NCBI GenBank assembly: GCA_029857975.1
Contig: JAOUFX010000090.1
Span: 1 to 8,476 of the forward strand
DNA length: 8,476 nt
Reading direction: 5' to 3'
Origin: Deltaproteobacteria bacterium
GTDB taxonomy: Bacteria > Desulfobacterota > SM23-61
Notes under the pieces: model-generated
Seen by the model: only the letters and a program-made list of their open reading frames with translations
Told to the model about the DNA's origin: nothing
Databases searched by the model: none
Made by a program: the position numbers and the translations under genes
Shown: positions 1 through 5,227 of the stretch, in pieces
How positions within the stretch are numbered: position 1 is the first letter of the stretch
How the letters are laid out: each line of letters starts with the position of its first letter

Positions 1-1953
1 CCGGATGATGACCGGGTAGCCGTCCATAGCCCGGAAAATGCCCACAAAATCATTTTTCTGCATGGGCAGGATCTTGGCCAGAGCCCGGCGGCGTTCTTCA
101 GCCGTATCCGCGAGAATCATTTCCCGAACCGCGGCAATGCGTTCGGTTTCAAAGAACATGTGTTCGGTGCGGCAGAGACCGATTCCTGTGGCTCCGAATA
201 GGCGAGCGCTTGTGGCGTCGCGGGGGGTATCCGCATTTGTGCGGACACCCAGCTTGGCCGCCTGGTCCGCCCAGGACATCAGCTTGGCAAATTGCTGATA
301 GATTAAGGATTCTTTCGGCTGAATTTTCTTTTCAATCAAAACCTGGATGATTTCCGAGGAACTGGTGGGGAGTTGTCCTTCGATGACTTCACCGGTGGTT
401 CCGTCGATGGAGATGAAATCCCCTTCTTTAAGCGTGCGTCCGTTTACTTCCATAGCAGCCGAGGCGTAGTGAATGTTTAAAGCCGTACAACCAACGACGC
501 AGGGTTTTCCCATGCCCCGGGCTACTAAGGCGGCATGAGAAGTCATCCCGCCCCGGGAGGTCAATATGCCCTCGGCAGCGTTCATTCCGTGGATATCTTC
601 GGGGGAAGTTTCGATGCGGATGAGCACGCTCTTTTGCCCCTGTCTGGCCAATTCCATAGCTCTTTCAGGGTTGAATACGGCTTGGCCGCAGGCCGCTCCC
701 GGCCCGGCATTCAGGCCTTTGGCCAAAAGCCTTCCGGATTGGACAGCCTCACTTTTGGCCTGGGGGTCGAATATGGGGGCCAAAAGCTGGTTGAGGGAGT
801 CAGGATCCATGCGCAGGAGAGCCGTCTTTTTGTCGATCAATCTTTCCTCGATCATCTCCACGGCGATACGCAGGGCGGCGAAGGCCGTGCGTTTTCCCGA
901 ACGGGTCTGGAGCATCCAGAGTTTTCCCTGCTGTACCGTGAACTCGATATCCTGCATGTCCTTGAAATGCTTCTCCAGCCGCTGATAGATTTTCTCCAGC
1001 TCTTTGTATACCTTGGGCAGGGTTTCTTCCATGGAAGGAAGGGAAGGGTCCATCCTGCGAGCCAGGTTGATAGGTTGAGGCGTGCGGATTCCGGCGACCA
1101 CGTCTTCTCCTTGGGCGTTGGGCAAAAACTCGCCGAAGAAGACTTTTTCCCCGGTGGCCGGATCGCGGGTGAAGGCAACGCCCGTGGCGCTTTCCCCGCC
1201 CATGTTTCCGAAAACCATGGCCTGAACATTCACGGCCGTTCCCCAGTCTTCAGGAATTTTGTTCAACTTCCGGTAAGTGATGGCCCGGGGGGTATCCCAG
1301 GATTCAAAGACTGCTCCAATCGCACCCCAGAGCTGTTTTTCCGAGTCTTCCGGAAAAGCCTTTCCTGTGTTTTTCTGAACGATCCCCTTGAATTCTGCGA
1401 CCAGCTCCTTCCAATCCTCGGCGGTAAGTTCTATGTCCAGCTTTACCCCTTTTTGCTCTTTTCGCTCGTTGATCTTTTCTTCCATTTTTTCCCGGTCGAC
1501 CCCGAGGACGACGTCACTGTACATCTGGATGAAACGGCGGTAGGAATCGTAGGCAAAACGCTCGTCACCGGAATTCTCGATCAGACCCTGAATCGTCCTA
1601 TTATTAAGCCCCAGGTTGAGAATTGTATCCATCATGCCGGGCATGGAGACCCGGGCCCCGGAGCGTACCGAAAGGAGGAGGGGATTCTCGGGATCTCCGA
1701 ACTTGGCTCCCATAGCTTTCTCCACCTGGCCTAATCCCTTTTTCACCTGTTCTCTCAAGCCTGGAGGGTATTTCTTCCTGTTTTCGGAGTAGGCCGTACA
1801 AACTTCCGTAGTGATCGTAAAGCCGGCTGGAACCGGGATTTTTAGATTGGTCATCTCGGCCAAATCGCAGCCTTTGCCGCCAAGGAGGTTTCTCATTTTG
1901 CTGTTTCCCTCGGCTCTTCCTGCCCCGAAAAAATAAACGTATTTCTTAGCCAT
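1..1953 (-). CDS. ppdK: Pyruvate, phosphate dikinase (3' end cut off by window edge)
   Basis: Interconverts pyruvate + ATP + Pi with PEP + AMP + PPi in the cytoplasm; in anaerobes it serves gluconeogenesis or PPi-dependent glycolysis. The frame is open from an ATG at 1953 to the window edge, giving 651 residues of a protein that is usually about 870-900 long, so the end of the C-terminal PEP/pyruvate barrel is missing. Visible in order: an N-terminal ATP-grasp part with LLGGKGCDLAEM (about residues 23-34), VRSGAR with Arg97 followed by SMPGMMDTILNLGLN, GGESATGVAFTRDPATGE (about 252-269), the swivelling phosphohistidine domain GILTSRGGMTSHAA with catalytic His473 and the neighbouring Thr471 that is the regulatory site in plant enzymes, and the barrel motif GIGLCRTEHMFF (about 591-602). 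The upstream GGAAG is a suitable ribosome-binding site. It lies 74 bp after the dehydrogenase, with a palindromic repeat between them. No frameshift was seen. Family assignment is firm; whether it is co-transcribed with the genes upstream is uncertain. Confidence 0.96.
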   Translation of the reverse strand, partial: MAKKYVYFFGAGRAEGNSKMRNLLGGKGCDLAEMTNLKIPVPAGFTITTEVCTAYSENRKKYPPGLREQVKKGLGQVEKAMGAKFGDPENPLLLSVRSGARVSMPGMMDTILNLGLNNRTIQGLIENSGDERFAYDSYRRFIQMYSDVVLGVDREKMEEKINERKEQKGVKLDIELTAEDWKELVAEFKGIVQKNTGKAFPEDSEKQLWGAIGAVFESWDTPRAITYRKLNKIPEDWGTAVNVQAMVFGNMGGESATGVAFTRDPATGEKVFFGEFLPNAQGEDVVAGIRTPQPINLARRMDPSLPSMEETLPKVYKELEKIYQRLEKHFKDMQDIEFTVQQGKLWMLQTRSGKRTAFAALRIAVEMIEERLIDKKTALLRMDPDSLNQLLAPIFDPQAKSEAVQSGRLLAKGLNAGPGAACGQAVFNPERAMELARQGQKSVLIRIETSPEDIHGMNAAEGILTSRGGMTSHAALVARGMGKPCVVGCTALNIHYASAAMEVNGRTLKEGDFISIDGTTGEVIEGQLPTSSSEIIQVLIEKKIQPKESLIYQQFAKLMSWADQAAKLGVRTNADTPRDATSARLFGATGIGLCRTEHMFFETERIAAVREMILADTAEERRRALAKILPMQKNDFVGIFRAMDGYPVIIR

Positions 1954-1984
1954 CGTTCTTCCTTTTTTATTATTTTTAAATTTA

Positions 1985-2058
1985 GGACGCAGATTTACGC
2001 AGATAAACACAGATTTGATTTTTATATTTATCCGTTTTTTCCGCGGTCATCCGTGTCC
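1985..2058. repeat. Degenerate palindromic intergenic repeat, copy 1
   Basis: A 74-bp imperfect palindrome. Its left end GGACGCAGAT matches the reverse complement of its right end (GGACACGGAT) at 8 of 10 positions, and the left arm carries an about 10-bp periodic unit (CGCAGATTTA, CGCAGATAAA, CACAGATTT). A second copy, in opposite orientation, lies at 5072-5140; over about 30 bases the two left arms differ at only a few positions. The element fills the gap between the dehydrogenase and PPDK and extends 31 bp into the 3' end of the dehydrogenase reading frame. No protein or transposase is encoded. It resembles the degenerate CGCAGATTTACGC-type repeats common in environmental bacterial genomes (recollection, not a database result). 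Confidence 0.7.
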
Positions 2059-3041
2059 TTTTCCTTTTTTTTTGGTAAGGCAAAGTTGACAAAACGCAGT
2101 GCCGGTTGCCCGCTGAGAACCCGGTCCACGTCTTCGGCCACGGCGGCGACAACCTTTTCCTGGGCCTCGTAAGTTAAGCCGGCAGTGTGCGGAGTAAGAA
2201 TAACATTATCAAAACAATGAAGCGGACTGCTTGCTGAGGGAGGCTCTTTCTCCCGCACATCCAGGGCCGCTCCGGCGATTTCCCCTTTTTGCAGAGCCTG
2301 AGCTAAATCTTCTTCCACTAACACTTCCCCCCGGGAAGTATTAATTATGAAAGTATTAGGCTTCATTTTTTGGAAGGACCGGCGGTTTAAAAAGCCTCGG
2401 GTTTCGTTGGTCAAAGGAAGATGAACGCTGAGAAAATCAGATTCAGCGAGGAGTTGATCCAGAGAAACAAGGGTGGTTCCTGACTCGGTAACATGAAGGC
2501 TGGTTGGGGAGAGGTAAGCGTCGTGGGCCAGGAGGCGCATGCCAAACGCCTTGGCCCGGAGAGCCACACGAAAACCAATTTTTCCCAGACCCAAGATTCC
2601 CAGTGTCTTACCCACGAGTTCGAATCCATGATACTTTTTCCGTTCCCAGCCACCGCTCTTTACAGATCGATCCGCCCCCGGAATTTTCCGGGCCAGAGCG
2701 AGGAGGAGGCCGAAGACATGTTCGGCAACGGATACCGCATTCTCTTCCGGACTGTAACAAACGACCGCTCCAACTTGCGAGGCAGCCTCCACGTCGATGT
2801 TGTCATATCCCGCTCCAGCCCTCCCGACAACTTTTAACCGCTGGGCTTGGGCAAGGAGGTCGGCATTGACTTTGGTTTGATTGCGAACCAGGAGAGCATC
2901 GGCATTCCGTAAGGCATCTTGCAGTTGAGGAATTTTTTTCCATAGGTCCCAGTCAGATTCCACCCGATATTTCTGTTGGAGGCGGTCGATGCCCGAACCG
3001 GTTATGTCTTCAGTAATAAGAATTTTTTTTCCGCCGGCCAC
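2028..3041 (-). CDS. D-2-hydroxyacid dehydrogenase (phosphoglycerate dehydrogenase-like)
   Basis: NAD-dependent interconversion of a 2-oxoacid and an (R)-2-hydroxyacid. The 337-residue protein has the family layout: a split substrate domain (about 1-100 and 290-337, with VGRAGAGYDNID at 72-83) around a Rossmann domain with GLGKIG at 151-156. Asp174 follows the second strand, which favours NAD over NADP. The catalytic triad is complete: Arg237 (NTSRGE), Glu266 (DVREKEP) and His285 (LTPHTAG). No C-terminal ACT domain is present, so it is the short form, not an allosteric SerA. The GTG start at 3041 is chosen because it lies 3 bp after the stop of the CoA-transferase beta subunit and has a GGAAAGGAAG ribosome-binding site inside that gene, implying translational coupling. 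The last nine codons and the stop lie in a palindromic repeat, giving a lysine/aspartate-rich tail unlikely to be structural. Substrate cannot be read from sequence; the CoA-transferase neighbours make a 2-hydroxyglutarate-type substrate possible, and 3-phosphoglycerate or glyoxylate/hydroxypyruvate remain alternatives. Confidence 0.93.
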   Translation of the reverse strand: MAGGKKILITEDITGSGIDRLQQKYRVESDWDLWKKIPQLQDALRNADALLVRNQTKVNADLLAQAQRLKVVGRAGAGYDNIDVEAASQVGAVVCYSPEENAVSVAEHVFGLLLALARKIPGADRSVKSGGWERKKYHGFELVGKTLGILGLGKIGFRVALRAKAFGMRLLAHDAYLSPTSLHVTESGTTLVSLDQLLAESDFLSVHLPLTNETRGFLNRRSFQKMKPNTFIINTSRGEVLVEEDLAQALQKGEIAGAALDVREKEPPSASSPLHCFDNVILTPHTAGLTYEAQEKVVAAVAEDVDRVLSGQPALRFVNFALPKKKEKDTDDRGKNG

Positions 3042-3044
3042 GTT

Positions 3045-3824
3045 TCAGTCTTCCTTTCCTAAGTATTCACCCTCAGGATCTACCTCTTGATGTAAAACCC
3101 GCAGGTTTTCTTCAGTCGGCAAATCCACCGTGGTCATATGGGGGCTTGCCGTCATTGGAAAGCCTGTATTTGCTTGAACTTGCTCGAAACTGACCCCGGG
3201 CATTAATTTAAGAACTTGCAGTTTGCCCGTACTTTTATCGACCGACATGACGGCCAAGTCGGTGACGACCGTTATGTCCGGACGATCATTTTTTATCCCG
3301 GCCCTTTTGCGGCCCTCGGGGCCGTCGATATATCCGGGGCTGGTAATGTAAGCGCATTTTTCCGGAAACCGCCTTTTCTCATGACGGCAGATGACCAGGA
3401 TCCGCTTGGCATGGGAAGCAATGTCATTGGCTCCGCCGCTTCCCGGAAACCGGACTTTGGGTTGCTGGTAATCGCCGATAACCGTGCTGTTGATATTGGC
3501 AAACTGGTCAATCTGGGCGCCTCCCAAAAAACCCACATCCACCAAGCCCCGCTGCAGCAAGCAGCCTAAGACTTCACGCAGGGTGCCCAGCTTGGCCGCC
3601 CGGTGCATGCCTTTCGGATCAGAAACCGAGGTCGGAACAGGAAGCACCTGCGGGTCAATGGGGCCCGTCTCGATGACAAAACACATATGGGGAGCATGGG
3701 ATTTTTGCGCATACATGGCCGCTACCAAAGGCATCCCCGTACCGGCGAAAACCGTTTCCCCGTCGCGGATATGCCGGGCAGATTCGATGATCATCAGCTC
3801 GTCGGATTTAACTGTTTCGGCCAT
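3045..3824 (-). CDS. gctB: CoA-transferase family I, beta subunit (glutaconate CoA-transferase type)
   Basis: Second subunit of a heteromeric acyl-CoA:acid CoA-transferase (cytoplasmic). The 259 residues match the usual GctB size of about 260-270. Visible signatures: GTGMPLVAA (28-36), FVIETGPID with Glu52 at the place of the catalytic glutamate that forms the acyl-glutamyl/CoA-thioester intermediate in GctB, FLGGAQID (99-106), INSTVIGDY (111-119), RFPGSGGAN (125-133, the glycine-rich oxyanion-hole segment), HEKRRF (148-153) and TSPGYIDGP (161-169). The retained Glu52 argues for true transfer activity rather than the IpdAB-type ring hydrolases of the same fold, which are reported to lack it. 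The ATG start has a GGAAGGAAG purine tract directly upstream. It lies 30 bp after the alpha subunit and 3 bp before the dehydrogenase, so the three genes are almost certainly one operon. Glutaconate is a family-level name; the actual acid is not established. Confidence 0.93.
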   Translation of the reverse strand: MAETVKSDELMIIESARHIRDGETVFAGTGMPLVAAMYAQKSHAPHMCFVIETGPIDPQVLPVPTSVSDPKGMHRAAKLGTLREVLGCLLQRGLVDVGFLGGAQIDQFANINSTVIGDYQQPKVRFPGSGGANDIASHAKRILVICRHEKRRFPEKCAYITSPGYIDGPEGRKRAGIKNDRPDITVVTDLAVMSVDKSTGKLQVLKLMPGVSFEQVQANTGFPMTASPHMTTVDLPTEENLRVLHQEVDPEGEYLGKED

Positions 3825-3854
3825 CTTCCTTCCTTTGCAAAAAATAAAGGTTTT

Positions 3855-4784
3855 TCAAAGAATCCTCATCATTTCCGCGCGGAGTTGATTAAATTTCTTC
3901 AGCCCCCCGATTTTTTCCAGGTATTCATCAAAGGATGAACAGGAATAGACATATTTTTCCAGGTAAGCTTCAAACCCCGCTCCCCCTTCGCGAGCGCACT
4001 TTTGGTATTCCCGCAGGTGGTCGGCATCATGCATATAATATCGATAGACCGAAGTAGGGTGGGCTCCCCAAGGTTGCGGAACAACGGCGTGGACGTAGAC
4101 GTAAGGAATGGTGGTCCGCTCGGGATACTTCCGGATCTCATCGGAAGGAATAATTTCCTCACAGGAGGCGATCACGCTTTTGGAGGACCGGATCATCTCC
4201 GGTTCATGGGTCAGAAAACCTTCAATGATCAAATTTCCTTCCTCATCCGCCTTCTGCACATGCACAATAGCCACATCCGGGTTCAGGGAGGGGAGAAGAG
4301 CCACCTGGTCATCCGGATCCCAGGGGTTGGCTACAATTTCAAATTTTTTCCCGGTCGTGGCTGATTTCTTGGATAGAATGTCGGTCCCGAGAAGAGAGCG
4401 GGTGGGCATGAAAGGAAGGCCCATCTCACCTCCAAGAAAACGAGTCACCATTCCCAGGTGACTATAGTCCTCATTCACTAATTTCCCTTCCTCGATGGCC
4501 TTTCTCCAGGCAAACGTTGTACCAAAGCGCTCCAGATTTCCTGTTCCGCATTCTGTTCGCCCGACCAGGCCAGCCCCGACAAGGATGTCCATATTGATCG
4601 AGAGGTTGCAGCCCACCAAGGTAAGATTTCTCTTTTTTTGCCGGACAAGCTCATGGATAAGAGCCATGGCACAGCGCCCAATGGTCTGCCCACCCATGCC
4701 CACGGTTGCCCCGTCGAAAACATAACGGCGGACTGCTTCTGCCGCAGTCATTATTTTTGTTGGTTTTCCCTTGATTACTTCCAA
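3855..4784 (-). CDS. gctA: CoA-transferase family I, alpha subunit (glutaconate CoA-transferase type)
   Basis: Partner of the beta subunit encoded 30 bp downstream. The 309 residues are close to the about 320 of GctA. Recognisable stretches: KIMTAAEAVRRYVFDGATVGMGG (N-terminal Rossmann-like start), NEDYSHLGMVTRFLGGEMGLPFMPTRS (104-130), FEIVANPWDPDDQVALLPSLNPDVAIVHVQ (148-177), SCEEIIPSDEIR (207-218), WGAHPTSVY (239-247) and the C-terminal SFDEYLEKIGGLKKFNQL. The frame starts with TTG at 4784, with GGGGAT 8 bp upstream; an in-frame ATG at 4751 would remove 11 residues and starts exactly at MTAAEAV, which suits family N-termini, but has a poorer ribosome-binding site. First gene of the gctA-gctB-dehydrogenase unit; a strong promoter with a palindromic operator lies about 380 bp upstream, separated by repeat elements. 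Family assignment is firm; the acid substrate is unknown. Confidence 0.93.
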   Translation of the reverse strand: MEVIKGKPTKIMTAAEAVRRYVFDGATVGMGGQTIGRCAMALIHELVRQKKRNLTLVGCNLSINMDILVGAGLVGRTECGTGNLERFGTTFAWRKAIEEGKLVNEDYSHLGMVTRFLGGEMGLPFMPTRSLLGTDILSKKSATTGKKFEIVANPWDPDDQVALLPSLNPDVAIVHVQKADEEGNLIIEGFLTHEPEMIRSSKSVIASCEEIIPSDEIRKYPERTTIPYVYVHAVVPQPWGAHPTSVYRYYMHDADHLREYQKCAREGGAGFEAYLEKYVYSCSSFDEYLEKIGGLKKFNQLRAEMMRIL

Positions 4785-4883
4785 GTTTATATCCCCGGTG
4801 AGCTGCTTTTTAAAAAAACTTTACTGTAAAACCGCAGCAAATAATTTTATTGTATAGGAAATTCCTTTTTGGACCCGGATTCA

Positions 4884-5071
4884 CCCTGTTAGATGTTTAC
4901 TATCCAGTTCACATCCGGAAACCCACCTTTTCCCCTCCCCCTTCGATGGGGGAGGGAAGGGTGGGGGTGATAACGATTTGGAATCTCAGATTTTCTTTTT
5001 AATTTCCCCTCACCTCGCCCCTCTCCCGCAAGGGGAGAGGGAGTTTCCGGATGGAAACTATCTAACAGGTT
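4884..5071. repeat. MITE-like inverted-repeat element with two internal hairpins
   Basis: About 188 bp bounded by matching inverted ends: CCTGTTAGAT then, after a spacer, ATCCGGAAAC at the left, and the reverse complement of the same two 10-mers at the right (GTTTCCGGAT ... ATCTAACAGG at about 5043-5069). The left spacer is about 11 bp longer than the right. Inside are two perfect 9-bp GC-rich stems: CCCTCCCCC at 4933-4941 with 4948-4956 (loop TTCGAT), and CCCTCTCCC at 5019-5027 with 5033-5041 (loop GCAAG). No transposase is encoded; the 62-codon open frame inside is a by-product of the repeat. It is best read as a non-autonomous mobile element or REP-like palindromic unit inserted in the gctA leader. 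Neither stem is followed by a T-run on either strand, so it is not a typical intrinsic terminator. Confidence 0.72.
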
Positions 5072-5140
5072 AAACACAGATTATCAGGATAAATTAAAAA
5101 GAAAATAATTATCTGCAGTTATCCGCGTAAATCTGCGTCC
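5072..5140. repeat. Degenerate palindromic intergenic repeat, copy 2
   Basis: Second copy of the element at 1985-2058, in opposite orientation. Read on the minus strand from 5140 it starts GGACGCAGATTTACGC and continues GGATAACTGCAGAT; the other arm (from 5072) is AACACAGATTATCAGGATAA, which shares CAGATT and GGATAA with the first arm, so the unit is again an imperfect palindrome. It directly abuts the inverted-repeat element at 4884-5071, suggesting either nested insertion or a composite unit. Any transcript starting at the promoter just upstream would carry it in the leader. Confidence 0.65.
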
Positions 5141-5155
5141 TATTAAATTTAATTG

Positions 5156-5178
5156 ATAATGTATAATTTATACATTAT
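5156..5178. promoter_or_regulatory. Perfect 23-bp palindrome, probable repressor operator
   Basis: Two 11-bp arms (ATAATGTATAA and its exact reverse complement) flank a single central base. The palindrome covers the -10 hexamer and the expected start site of the leftward promoter, a classic position for a dimeric repressor of the GntR or TetR type. No regulator gene lies in the window, so the ligand and protein are unknown. AT-rich sequence makes chance palindromes more likely, but 11 matched pairs at this exact position is hard to dismiss. Confidence 0.65.
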
Positions 5179-5194
5179 GCAATTTATTTGTCAA
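5167..5194 (-). promoter_or_regulatory. Sigma-70-type promoter reading toward gctA
   Basis: On the minus strand a perfect TTGACA (-35, at 5194-5189) is followed by a 16-bp spacer and TATAAA (-10, at 5172-5167; 5 of 6 matches to TATAAT). The predicted start is near 5160, leaving a leader of about 375 nt before gctA. It lies 33 bp after the stop of the AOR gene, so the gctA-gctB-dehydrogenase unit can be expressed independently of AOR. The overlapping palindrome suggests repression. Confidence 0.62.
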
Positions 5195-5227
5195 GGTTTT
5201 TTGTCTGGTAGATTCTTGCTAAAAGTC

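Larger units (their letters stand above)
4785..5227. other. 443-bp intergenic region packed with repeats and a promoter
   Basis: No credible gene is present. From the AOR side to the gctA side it contains: 33 bp with no clear terminator, a leftward sigma-70-type promoter overlapped by a 23-bp palindrome (5156-5194), a degenerate palindromic repeat (5072-5140), a 188-bp inverted-repeat element with GC-rich hairpins (4884-5071), and about 100 bp of AT-rich DNA up to the gctA start. In that last part no promoter stands out; TATACA/TACAAT-like hexamers near 4850 lack a convincing -35. Confidence 0.75.

Noticed and set aside
535..1734. A 399-codon open frame on the + strand
   Set aside because: It lies entirely antisense to the PPDK gene, which has full-length family motifs. 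The translation has low complexity in His/Phe/Gly and no recognisable domain; it is a shadow frame caused by codon bias.
4833..4843. Short palindrome TTTACTGTAAA near the gctA start as an operator
   Set aside because: Only 5-bp arms in AT-rich DNA and no convincing promoter hexamers around it; expected by chance.
4933..5041. The two 9-bp GC-rich stems as intrinsic terminators for the AOR transcript
   Set aside because: Neither stem is followed by a T-run in the transcribed direction, and both lie downstream of the promoter that seems to drive gctA. They fit a repeat element better.
4889..5077. A 62-codon minus-strand frame in the gctA leader
   Set aside because: It is wholly contained in the inverted-repeat element and its peptide is a translation of the GC hairpins (LAGEGRGEG, HPSLPHRRGRG). 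Such peptides are common artefacts of this repeat type.
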